Source of the DNA: Acidobacteriota bacterium | Lineage (GTDB): Bacteria; Acidobacteriota; Terriglobia; UBA7540 | Length of the DNA stretch: 10,495 nucleotides | Direction: 5' to 3' | Assembly: GCA_003171295.1 (NCBI GenBank) | Contig: PMYF01000750.1 | Coordinates: 1 to 10,495 of the forward strand | Shown here: positions 1 through 5,745 of the stretch, in pieces | Layout of the letters: each line of letters starts with the position of its first letter | How positions within the stretch are numbered: position 1 is the stretch's first letter | The notes under the pieces: generated by a model | What the model was told of the DNA's origin: nothing | What the model saw: only the letters and a program-made list of their open reading frames with translations | Databases searched by the model: none | Program-made: the position numbers and the translations under genes

Positions 1-75
1 CATGCGCCGAAAGGGATTGGCGCGCTGTATATCCGGCGCAAATCGCCCTTCTCGCCATTGGTGTACGGCGGGCAC
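1..75 (+). pseudogene. Cysteine desulfurase (NifS/IscS-type) fragment, copy 1
   Basis: The plus strand reads HAPKGIGALYIRRK then PFSPLVYGGH, the stretch just after the PLP-lysine loop of class V aminotransferase-fold cysteine desulfurases. The stretch at 1102-1176 matches it at 68 of 75 bases; the encoded peptides differ only by I/V and S/A. Homology stops at the GGH codons, where the family would continue with the QE(R)xxRxGTE motif; unrelated sequence follows. The gene enters from the left edge, so its upstream part cannot be judged, but its 3' part is missing here. A functional product would need the catalytic cysteine loop and C-terminal domain, so this end is dead. The second copy suggests repeated nifS segments at this locus. 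Confidence 0.75.
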
Positions 76-134
76 TTGCCAATGTGCAGGATGTCGGCTT
101 CCCGGTCGTACTTAAAAGTCAACTTCGCGTCCAT
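76..134 (-). pseudogene. DUF2283-like protein, N-terminal fragment
   Basis: An ATG at 134 on the minus strand opens MDAKLTFKYDREADILHIGK, which resembles the first strand pair of small DUF2283 proteins (pattern: YDxEADxLyI). A good Shine-Dalgarno (GGAGA, 6 nt before the ATG) lies in the gap after the PIN toxin stop, so it was the third gene of the toxin-antitoxin transcript. About 20 residues in, the frame runs without interruption into the antisense of the nifS fragment (CPPYTNGEKGD and on), leaving no family C-terminus. I see a 5' remnant cut by recombination. DUF2283 proteins often sit near toxin-antitoxin genes and have no established activity. The family call rests on few residues. Confidence 0.5.
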
Positions 135-154
135 TCCACGTCTCCTTGCCCAGA

Positions 155-544
155 TCACCCGGTCATGCTCACCCCTGAACTTTTCACGGCCGAGAGCTTT
201 CGAAGCTGTCGGTCATCCGTAATCAATATGGCGCCGCGTTCAATGGCAGTAGCAGCGATGATCGCGTCGGGCAGCTTGAGTCGGTACTGGATGCGCAAGC
301 TGACAATTCGATCGACCAGCGCCCGCTCGGTTCGGTCGAGACCTACCACATCGACGGCTGCGGAGAACTTTTGGAAAATCCTGCCGTCATTCTCGCTGAG
401 GTTGGGAAAAGCCAGAAACTCGATCTGGGAGAGGATGGAAATCCCCACCCACTCCGCCGACTGCAAGCGCTGGTGCAAAACCTCGTCGCCGCGCAGCAAG
501 CACACGATGGCGTTAGTATCCAACAGATATCGCTCACCACTCAT
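155..544 (-). CDS. PIN-domain toxin, VapC-like ribonuclease
   Basis: A 129-aa PIN-domain protein, the usual VapC length. The acidic residues of the metal site are in place: D9 in LLDTN, E42 in SQIEFL, D93 in KLPDAIIAATA, and D110/D111 in LITDD. VapC toxins are Mg-dependent endoribonucleases that cut tRNA or rRNA and stop growth when the antitoxin is lost; the substrate here is unknown. I chose the ATG at 544 rather than the longer reading from 646 because PIN homology starts there and it overlaps the antitoxin stop by 11 bases (534-544), the typical coupled arrangement. The gene is intact although it sits between two broken nifS pieces. Chromosomal VapC cassettes often persist in such scars. 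Confidence 0.88.
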   Translation of the reverse strand: MSGERYLLDTNAIVCLLRGDEVLHQRLQSAEWVGISILSQIEFLAFPNLSENDGRIFQKFSAAVDVVGLDRTERALVDRIVSLRIQYRLKLPDAIIAATAIERGAILITDDRQLRKLSAVKSSGVSMTG

Positions 545-752
545 CGCGCAGTTTTCTCTGCTCCGCGAGAGCGTCGCCTTGCCATTCGAGTCTTCCCACG
601 ACGCCGGCGAAATTATATTTGGATCCGTTCGGCAGGGAAGGGCCACCCACTACCAGGACGAGTTCGACGGTGCCGGCAGGAAGCTCGACGGGCACATCCA
701 GCCGCAGCCGCCCGTCAGTTCCCACTTCACCCTGGGTTTTTACAATTTGCAT
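534..752 (-). CDS. Putative antitoxin of the PIN toxin
   Basis: A 72-aa protein starting MQIVKTQGEVGTDGRLRLDV, with a GxLxLxxPxxLPxGxxE pattern rich in beta strands. Small proteins of this type (DGxLxLxlPxdlPpGehxVvlv) commonly precede PIN toxins and are presumed cognate antitoxins, probably binding the toxin through the charged, helical C-terminus (EWQGDALAEQRKLRDEW). It is the first gene of the cassette and overlaps the toxin start by 11 bases. I chose the ATG at 752 because a Shine-Dalgarno GGAGAGG lies 5 nt upstream; the longer frame to 809 would enter sequence with no family resemblance. No clear AbrB, MetJ/Arc or Phd DNA-binding motif is visible, so autoregulation is uncertain. The assignment is by position and pattern. 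Confidence 0.72.
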   Translation of the reverse strand: MQIVKTQGEVGTDGRLRLDVPVELPAGTVELVLVVGGPSLPNGSKYNFAGVVGRLEWQGDALAEQRKLRDEW

Positions 753-828
753 CGGAACCTCTCCGCGCCATGGATCAACGGCACTCGCCGCTTCGCCTGA
801 GTGTACCACGAGGCCGCCGCTACGAGAA

Positions 829-1272
829 CCGGGCTACCGCGTCACCTACCTGCCGGTTGACCGCGAGGGCTTATTGAATTTGGCCGACCTTGAAGCTGCC
901 ATCACTGATCAGACCGCCGTGGTGTCACTCATGTGGGCTAATAACGAAACGGGTGTGTTGTTCCCTGTCGAACGGATTGCGGAAATTTGCCGGTCCCGAG
1001 GCGTCTTGTATCACTGCGATGCGGTGCAAGCAGCGGGCAAGGTGGAGATTGACGTGCGAAAGATTCCGGCGGACTACCTGTCGCTGACCGGCCACAAGTT
1101 TCATGCGCCGAAAGGGATTGGAGCGCTGTACGTCCGGCGCAAAGCGCCCTTCTCGCCATTGGTCTACGGCGGACATCAAGAGCGTAACCGGCGAGGTGGC
1201 ACTGAAAGCGTGCCGCTGATTGTGGGCATGGGGAAAGCCGCCCAACTGACCCGCGAGCATCCGCCTGGGTAG
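829..1272 (+). pseudogene. Cysteine desulfurase (NifS/IscS-type) fragment, copy 2
   Basis: The frame carries the middle of a NifS-like cysteine desulfurase: GYRVTYLPVDREGLL, then ANNETGVLFPV, the PLP contacts HCDAVQAAGK, the Schiff-base lysine in LTGHKFHAPKG, and QERNRRGGTESVPLIVG. Roughly the first hundred residues are missing, since homology begins at about 829-832. The C-terminal domain with the persulfide-forming cysteine is also missing, because the frame stops at 1270-1272 shortly after GKAAQLTREH. It is therefore a double-truncated remnant, not an enzyme. Upstream in the same frame the sequence is antisense of the antitoxin and its leader and has no family resemblance. With copy 1 it brackets the toxin cassette. 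Confidence 0.85.
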
Positions 1273-1323
1273 ATTGATCCGCGAACCGGGGCAGACAGTC
1301 GGTTTTTAGCGTCAGTAATCTCC

Positions 1324-1345
1324 CGAGGGGACTTTGCCCCGCTAC
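1324..1345 (-). repeat. REP-like hairpin (GTAG-CGGGGC type)
   Basis: Read on the minus strand it is GTAG followed by CGGGGC, a short loop and a C-rich arm: stem GGGG/CCCC (1327-1330 with 1337-1340), an inner C-G pair (1332-1336) and one bulged base. The spacer of rimP and nusA holds the same design at 9960-9983. The TAG of the neighbouring small gene lies within the GTAG tag. The other 128-aa paralogue also ends in GGAGTAGCG, so part of the resemblance may be inherited gene end rather than a repeat. Confidence 0.35.
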
Positions 1346-1728
1346 TCCTTTAATTTCTTGGGGGGTGCGGTTCGAATGTCCGAATCTTCGCCATCAACTA
1401 ACCAACACCATTCTTCCGGGTTATATCCAGTATGGGTCACGTTGTCAGCGCGTATCTTCTCCATGCAGCTTAGATACTGGGAGAGGACGAGTAGGGCATC
1501 GCTGTTCGTGGGAAGAACCTCTTCTTCGAAGCCTTGAAAGTATTTGAGGGGATGCCCGAGATCAGACAAGAATGCATCTGCATCCGCGATCAAGATTTTT
1601 ATTAGCCCCAATTTGAATTTATTAAGGGCGTCGTTCGGGCTCTTTTTGGCGAGTGCTTGTATTTCGTCGTATAAGCCCTTCATTTGGGCTTGCAGTCCCT
1701 CGAACTTGTCGATGTCTCTTTTCTTCAT
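1342..1728 (-). CDS. 128-aa protein of unknown function, paralogue B of the nuclease operon
   Basis: I do not recognise a named family. The product is 128 aa, starting MKKRDIDKFEGLQAQMK, and by hand alignment is roughly 40% identical over its full length to the protein encoded just upstream (1762-2148). Shared features in order are a helical, charged N-terminus (FExLxxQ), AKKSPND followed by NKFKL, LPTNSD followed by LxLSQY, a conserved C and E, and a C-terminal IRTxPP then K. I chose the ATG at 1728 over the TTG at 1743 because it aligns with the paralogue's start and gives the same length; GGAGGG lies only 2 nt upstream, a short spacing. It is last of three genes, 33 nt after its paralogue. 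No signal peptide or membrane segment is visible. Confidence 0.78.
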   Translation of the reverse strand: MKKRDIDKFEGLQAQMKGLYDEIQALAKKSPNDALNKFKLGLIKILIADADAFLSDLGHPLKYFQGFEEEVLPTNSDALLVLSQYLSCMEKIRADNVTHTGYNPEEWCWLVDGEDSDIRTAPPKKLKE

Positions 1729-1761
1729 GACCCTCCAAACCAAACGCCCCGGGCAATCACG

Positions 1762-2148
1762 CTACTCCTCACCTTTCTTAAACCTAGTTGGCGGGTCAGT
1801 CCTAATTGAGGTAGATTCATCTGTGTTCCATTTCCAATGGATCAAACCATCCCGAGTGGTATTGGCGCAACGAAAGCCTTCCAAGCAATCAATATACTGA
1901 GAAAGGATCAAAACGACGTCGCTATTAGTAGGTAAGTTCGAATCGTCAAAACACTCAAAGTCCGCGAACGGTTTGTGGGGTCCCACCAGAAAGGAGTTCG
2001 ATTCTCTTAACTTTTCATTGATAAATTTCAGCTTAAACTTGTTGATGGGACCGTCGGGGCTCTTCTTCGATAGAGAACTCATTTCATAGAACAGGTGCTG
2101 GACCTGAGATTTTAGCTTTTCGAAGAGTTCAACGTCTTTGACCTTCAT
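1762..2148 (-). CDS. 128-aa protein of unknown function, paralogue A of the nuclease operon
   Basis: An unrecognised cytoplasmic 128-aa protein, starting MKVKDVELFEKLKSQVQHLF, and the tandem paralogue of the next gene downstream. The first half looks helical, with LSKKSPDG followed by NKFKLKFI. The second half carries the shared LPTNSDVVLILSQY block, a conserved Cys and Glu, and SIRTDPP near the end. The start is supported by GAGGTGG about 7 nt upstream, and the gene begins 24 nt after the nuclease stop, so the three genes are almost certainly cotranscribed. Retaining two diverged copies beside one nuclease suggests the pair work together, perhaps as a heteromer, or that one controls the other. 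That is inference; immunity protein, specificity factor and regulator all remain possible. Confidence 0.8.
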   Translation of the reverse strand: MKVKDVELFEKLKSQVQHLFYEMSSLSKKSPDGPINKFKLKFINEKLRESNSFLVGPHKPFADFECFDDSNLPTNSDVVLILSQYIDCLEGFRCANTTRDGLIHWKWNTDESTSIRTDPPTRFKKGEE

Positions 2149-2172
2149 TGTTTTACCACCTCTTAACTGTTT

Positions 2173-3546
2173 CTACGATGGACATTTGCGTATGAACTCG
2201 ATATATGCACGTTTCATGACTTCAACTGGCAGTCGCTGCCTGCTCTCGAAGACGGTAACCATCAACGCGAGGTCTTCGTCGGTAAGCGCAATTATGCACC
2301 TTCTTTGACCACCCCACAAATCGATTGTGTTCTTGAATACAGCCTTAGGGAGAGGGTGCCGTGTAATGAGTACTCCAAACCGCCCAAAGTGGTCGTTAAG
2401 GTAGCGATTAAGTTGGTTTATATGATCGCGGTTAACCTCTCCAACATTCTTTAGCTCAAATACAATTTGTCGACTCCCGTAGAGTCCGTGGATTTCATCG
2501 AGAAAATCCATCGACCTGCTGTTATAAAAGATAAGATCGCGAATCAATACTCCCGCATCGGTCCTGCTCTGTTCGCCAGCGAAATCCAACTGCGGATAGA
2601 AAAGCGAAGCGAGGAGCTGGCACACGTAATCCTCATAAACCTTGTCGGCATTAGAGGACTTTCCAGTCGGAAGCTTTTTTATTTCCGCCAGTTTTCGTTT
2701 TGCTGATAACACAGGGATGGGCTTGAAGAGCGGATCGTTCTTGCAGTCATCGCGAGTCCTTTCCTTCTGCCGGACGTACGACCGGACCATATCATAGTTG
2801 TGCGTGTTGAAGTTGAGGACGGCGACCCTCTCCGCCCCGTGGGCTTTCTCTGGGCTGACCTGTTTCAAGTAACTGTTCGCGAAGTAGTCGTCGAAGTTGA
2901 TCCATGGGATGTACCGAAGCCATCGCTTTGGCACAAGCAAAATCGGACGTCCGGTTTGGGGGTTGACCGGCAGATCGAGTCTCTCCCCGGTGAAGCGCTT
3001 GGTTTTGTAGTCAAAAACGTTCTCAAGGCCGACCTGCTGGGTCGGTATCTTTAACCTGGTGCACTGGTCCATCGTGAAATCGATCAGGAATGATTTGATT
3101 AGGTTGCACGTGATGTCGCTGATCCGGTCCTTCGAAATCTGGTCAACATACAATTGAATTTCCTCGATGTGTTCGAAGCCCCCCTCATTGATCTGTGGAA
3201 TCTGGTTGAATAGGGCGAGAATTTCAGTGGCTGAGTGTTCACCAACTCGATGGCCTTGTTTGTCTCTGGCCACTCCCAGGCCTACTTCCGCGCACTCGGA
3301 CATCGTGCATAGAGTACTCACCGCTTCCTTCTCGCGGCCCGTCTTTGCTAAATGTCCAAGGTGATTGAATGTGCTCACAAGGGCCGTGTGGAGGGAGTTA
3401 TCTTGGAGTGAAGGGGACTTCCACAATAGAAAGGGGTCAACGTATAACGGAATGTCCTCATCGAGAAAAGGAATTGCGAAGTCGACTTCTTCTTGTGCAA
3501 ATGCGAGATTGTGGTGGTCATTAAGTCGAGGTCGGACTAGTGCCAT
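2173..3546 (-). CDS. Predicted PD-(D/E)XK nuclease, 457 aa, head of a three-gene accessory operon
   Basis: The C-terminal third (about residues 300-400) shows the residue order of the PD-(D/E)XK fold: E305 in the helix VYEDYVCQLL, D337 in LIRDLIFYN, E364-x-K366 in IVFELKN, then Q378 and Y382 in NQLNRYL, reminiscent of the QxxxY helix of RecB-like and Shedu-type nucleases. The N-terminal 280 residues match no domain I know. The fold suggests metal-dependent DNA cleavage, as in restriction or anti-phage proteins. No helicase, methyltransferase or ATPase is encoded beside it. The start at 3546 follows a weak GGAA and is the first ATG of the frame. The operon is visibly more A+T-rich than the flanks, in keeping with horizontal acquisition. 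The exact family is not identified; a Shedu (DUF4263) relative is one alternative. Confidence 0.75.
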   Translation of the reverse strand: MALVRPRLNDHHNLAFAQEEVDFAIPFLDEDIPLYVDPFLLWKSPSLQDNSLHTALVSTFNHLGHLAKTGREKEAVSTLCTMSECAEVGLGVARDKQGHRVGEHSATEILALFNQIPQINEGGFEHIEEIQLYVDQISKDRISDITCNLIKSFLIDFTMDQCTRLKIPTQQVGLENVFDYKTKRFTGERLDLPVNPQTGRPILLVPKRWLRYIPWINFDDYFANSYLKQVSPEKAHGAERVAVLNFNTHNYDMVRSYVRQKERTRDDCKNDPLFKPIPVLSAKRKLAEIKKLPTGKSSNADKVYEDYVCQLLASLFYPQLDFAGEQSRTDAGVLIRDLIFYNSRSMDFLDEIHGLYGSRQIVFELKNVGEVNRDHINQLNRYLNDHFGRFGVLITRHPLPKAVFKNTIDLWGGQRRCIIALTDEDLALMVTVFESRQRLPVEVMKRAYIEFIRKCPS

Positions 3547-3622
3547 AGAAAAGGTTCCAAATCAATCTCCACCTACGGTTAGAAACCGATTCGACCGTCG
3601 GCGGTCAGTCAGATAATAACCC

Positions 3623-3644
3623 CGCTGGCTGGTTCTTGCCAGCG
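3623..3644. other. Hairpin in the divergent intergenic region
   Basis: CGCTGGC (3623-3629) and GCCAGCG (3638-3644) form a perfect 7-bp stem with an 8-nt loop in the 235-bp gap of the two divergent accessory operons. Neither strand has a T-run after it, so it is not an intrinsic terminator. It could be an operator or an mRNA leader structure for the nuclease operon. The rest of 3547-3684 shows no gene; a weak TATTAT at 3612-3617 on the minus strand has no good -35 partner. Confidence 0.35.
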
Positions 3645-3684
3645 ACCGGTTGTAGGTAATTTCTAAGGAGCGCAGCGGACATGT

Positions 3685-3720
3685 ATTTCACCAGAAATGA
3701 TGATTTCAGCATTTGTTGAA
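3685..3720 (+). promoter_or_regulatory. Upstream 36-bp operator-like repeat of the AbiE-like operon
   Basis: First of two direct copies with the layout ATTTCACC, 10 variable bases, then ATTTCAGCATTTGTTGAA. The last part is an imperfect inverted repeat (TTCAgC / GtTGAA). The second copy begins exactly 69 bp downstream and has the same length and spacing. AbiEi-type antitoxins are known to repress their own promoter by binding repeats upstream of the gene, so the pair is a likely operator. The protein that binds it is inferred. Confidence 0.6.
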
Positions 3721-3746
3721 GACGGCCCTTTTAGTAAAATATCTCC

Positions 3747-3775
3747 TTGACAAATTTCACCGAAAGGACTAATTT
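3747..3775 (+). promoter_or_regulatory. Candidate promoter of the AbiE-like operon
   Basis: A perfect -35 TTGACA (3747-3752) is followed after 17 nt by TAATTT (3770-3775), a weak -10. Transcription would start near 3782, giving a leaderless or nearly leaderless message and overlapping the second operator-like repeat, so a bound repressor would block it. An alternative -10 is TAAAAT at 3735-3740 with a poor -35 in the first repeat. Confidence 0.5.
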
Positions 3776-3789
3776 CAACGAATGTTGAA
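3754..3789 (+). promoter_or_regulatory. Downstream 36-bp operator-like repeat, overlapping promoter and start codon
   Basis: Second copy of the repeat: ATTTCACC, 10 variable bases, then ATTTCAACGAATGTTGAA. Its right half contains a perfect palindrome TTTCAAC / GTTGAAA with a 4-nt loop, which continues one base past the repeat and includes the ATG at 3782. The copy covers the spacer and -10 of the candidate promoter, a placement suited to repression. Confidence 0.62.
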
Positions 3790-4867
3790 AACCCATGAAA
3801 CAATGAAAGAAAAGGAATTCGAGGCACATGCTGTCGATGCACTCAGGGATTTACTCGGACAAGTGTCGGTAGTCAGGCTCAAGGATATCGAGCTGGAGCC
3901 ATCGGCACGCGACCCCGGAGTGGACATAGTGGCGCAGATCAACGTATCCGGCAAACCTCATACACTCGTCTGCCAATGTAAGAGCAACGGCCAACCACGC
4001 TACGTCCGGACTGCGCTGCTCCAGTTGCGCAGCCATGTTTCCCATCTTGGTAAGGACGCGACGCCGATTCTTATTGCTCCTTATCTGTCTCCGGAAGGGC
4101 AGGCCTTGTGTCGGGAGAGTGAAACAGGGTTTCTGGACCTCGCAGGCAATGCCCGCCTCGTCTTCGACGGCGTGTTCATCGAACGCATCGTGGAGAATAA
4201 GCCACGTGCTGCCCGACGAGAACTCAAGTCATTGTTCAAGCCGAAGTCGGCGCAAATCCTACGCGTCATGCTCCGCAGTCCACGACGCTCTTGGCGCGTC
4301 ACCGATCTGGCCGAGGCTGCTGCCGTTAGCCTGGGGCACGTTAGCAACGTGCGCGCCGCCTTCCTTGATCGTGAGTGGGCGCGCGTGTCGCCCGAGGGCT
4401 TGTTCTTATCCGAGCCTGACAAACTGCTAGATGCTTGGCGCGACGCTTACGAACCGCCCGAAGGCAGGCGGGTTCGCTTTTATACGACGCTGCACGGCAG
4501 CACGTTCGACGAAGCCTCGCTGGAAGCACTCCGCGCCACCGATAATGGGGGACAGGCTGCTTTGGCTTCGTTCTCCGCGGCTCGCTGGCTGGCACCATAT
4601 GCCCGAGTTAGCACGCAGTATTTCTACGCTGATGACACCGGTCTCGACCGGCTCCAGGCGCTACTAAAACTGTCTTCGGCTTCGAAAGGCGAGAATGTAA
4701 TTATCACCGTCCCGAAAGATCATGGGATTTTCCGCGATGCCACGGAACCTGCACCGGGAATTATTTGTACGAGCTTGGTCCAAACCTACCTTGACCTCAC
4801 AACCGCTGGTGAGCGCGGCCAGGAGGCTGCCGAGCATTTGCGAAGAGAGAAGATGAAATGGAACTGA
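3782..4867 (+). CDS. Type IV toxin-antitoxin AbiEi-type antitoxin, long form with nuclease-like N-terminal domain
   Basis: A 361-aa protein. Residues about 10-135 look like a restriction-endonuclease-like fold: D48 in DPGVDIV and Q65-C-K67 in LVCQCKSNG, where active nucleases usually carry E-x-K. The GFLDLAGNARL motif (117-126) is typical of long AbiEi-family proteins. Residues about 155-210 form a winged-helix segment (AQILRVML, WRVTDLAEAAAVSLGHVSNV), and the rest is an AbiEi-like C-terminal region with FSAARWLAPY. In AbiE systems the antitoxin represses the operon and counters the nucleotidyltransferase toxin without stable complex formation. Its stop overlaps the next gene by 10 bases. The ATG at 3803 is an alternative start, since 3782 has a distant AAGGA and sits in the operator palindrome. 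Confidence 0.82.
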   Translation: MLKTHETMKEKEFEAHAVDALRDLLGQVSVVRLKDIELEPSARDPGVDIVAQINVSGKPHTLVCQCKSNGQPRYVRTALLQLRSHVSHLGKDATPILIAPYLSPEGQALCRESETGFLDLAGNARLVFDGVFIERIVENKPRAARRELKSLFKPKSAQILRVMLRSPRRSWRVTDLAEAAAVSLGHVSNVRAAFLDREWARVSPEGLFLSEPDKLLDAWRDAYEPPEGRRVRFYTTLHGSTFDEASLEALRATDNGGQAALASFSAARWLAPYARVSTQYFYADDTGLDRLQALLKLSSASKGENVIITVPKDHGIFRDATEPAPGIICTSLVQTYLDLTTAGERGQEAAEHLRREKMKWN

Positions 4868-5724
4868 CCCGTGGGGAGCCGCAGTCCGCGGCGGATTACG
4901 ACGACCGTACGACCGCAGCAGTAAAGAGCGTCCTAATCGAGATTGGCCAAATCCTCGGAAGCTTCCAGGGAAAATTCGCCGTTATCGGCGGTGCCGTGCC
5001 TTGGCTGCTTCTCGACCAGCAAGATATGCCGCACGTCGGGACGCTCGATGTCGACCTTGGGCTTGACGCAGAAGCACTCGGGGGTGGCGAATACGCCACA
5101 CTAGTTGAAGCCTTGCAAGGGCATGGCTATGAGCAAAGCAAAGAACTTAAGAAATTCCAACTCGTTCGCCAGATCACTCCGCACGATGGCGGCGGCCCGG
5201 TCAAGGTCATCGTGGATTTCTTAATGCCGCGGGATGCTGAAATCGTGAGAAACACTCCACCACTGATCAGTGAATTCGCAGTGCAAAGGGCAGACGGGGC
5301 GGATTTAGCGATGCGGTTTTATCAGATGGTCGCCATCACCGGCCCAATGCCGGAGGGTGGCACGAATCAGGTGGAGATTGCAGTATGCTCCATTCCAGCA
5401 TTACTTGCGATGAAGGGATATGCCCTGAACGGACGCTATAAGCGGAAAGACGCCTATGATATCTATTATTGCATCCTGAACTATCCGGGTGGTGCGGAGG
5501 CGCTCGCGGAAGTGTGTAGCCCCATTCTTAAACACGCCAGCGGCGCCAAAGGGTATCGGTATATCGCCGAGAAGTTTGACACGGTGGACGGCCATGGACC
5601 GACTTGTGTCCGACAATTCGTAGAAAAGACCGATATCTTGGGCGACCGCACGCCTGACCAATGGCAGGTGGATGCCTTTGGCCAGGTCGACGCGTGGCTG
5701 CGCATGCTTGGATTGCGGGCGTGA
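4858..5724 (+). CDS. AbiEii-type nucleotidyltransferase toxin
   Basis: A 288-aa protein of the DNA polymerase beta-like nucleotidyltransferase superfamily. Residues 43-50 (IGGAVPWL) are the GG motif, TLDVDLGL at 62-69 supplies the metal-binding D64 and D66, and D120 in VIVDF is a candidate third acidic residue. MKGYAL (185-190) then KRKDAYDIYYCI (195-206) matches the conserved lysine and KDxxDxx block of AbiEii proteins. Related toxins transfer nucleotides, in studied cases to tRNA acceptor ends, and halt growth during phage infection. The substrate here is not known. It overlaps the antitoxin gene by 10 bases, so translation is coupled. All motifs are intact, so it is probably active. It converges with the HNH gene, with only 21 bp separating them. 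Confidence 0.85.
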   Translation: MELTRGEPQSAADYDDRTTAAVKSVLIEIGQILGSFQGKFAVIGGAVPWLLLDQQDMPHVGTLDVDLGLDAEALGGGEYATLVEALQGHGYEQSKELKKFQLVRQITPHDGGGPVKVIVDFLMPRDAEIVRNTPPLISEFAVQRADGADLAMRFYQMVAITGPMPEGGTNQVEIAVCSIPALLAMKGYALNGRYKRKDAYDIYYCILNYPGGAEALAEVCSPILKHASGAKGYRYIAEKFDTVDGHGPTCVRQFVEKTDILGDRTPDQWQVDAFGQVDAWLRMLGLRA

Positions 5725-5745
5725 GAGCATTAAAAAGATTTACTT

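Noticed and set aside
84..800. Long plus-strand open frame (238 codons) over the toxin cassette
   Set aside because: It is antisense to the PIN toxin and antitoxin, whose motifs and overlap are convincing, and its own translation has no recognisable pattern.
619..828. N-terminal extension of the nifS copy 2 frame
   Set aside because: The frame is open by chance; these codons are antisense to the antitoxin and its leader and show no cysteine-desulfurase similarity before about 829.
3623..3644. Intrinsic terminator in the divergent intergenic region
   Set aside because: The stem is good, but no T-run follows on either strand and both neighbouring operons are transcribed away from it.
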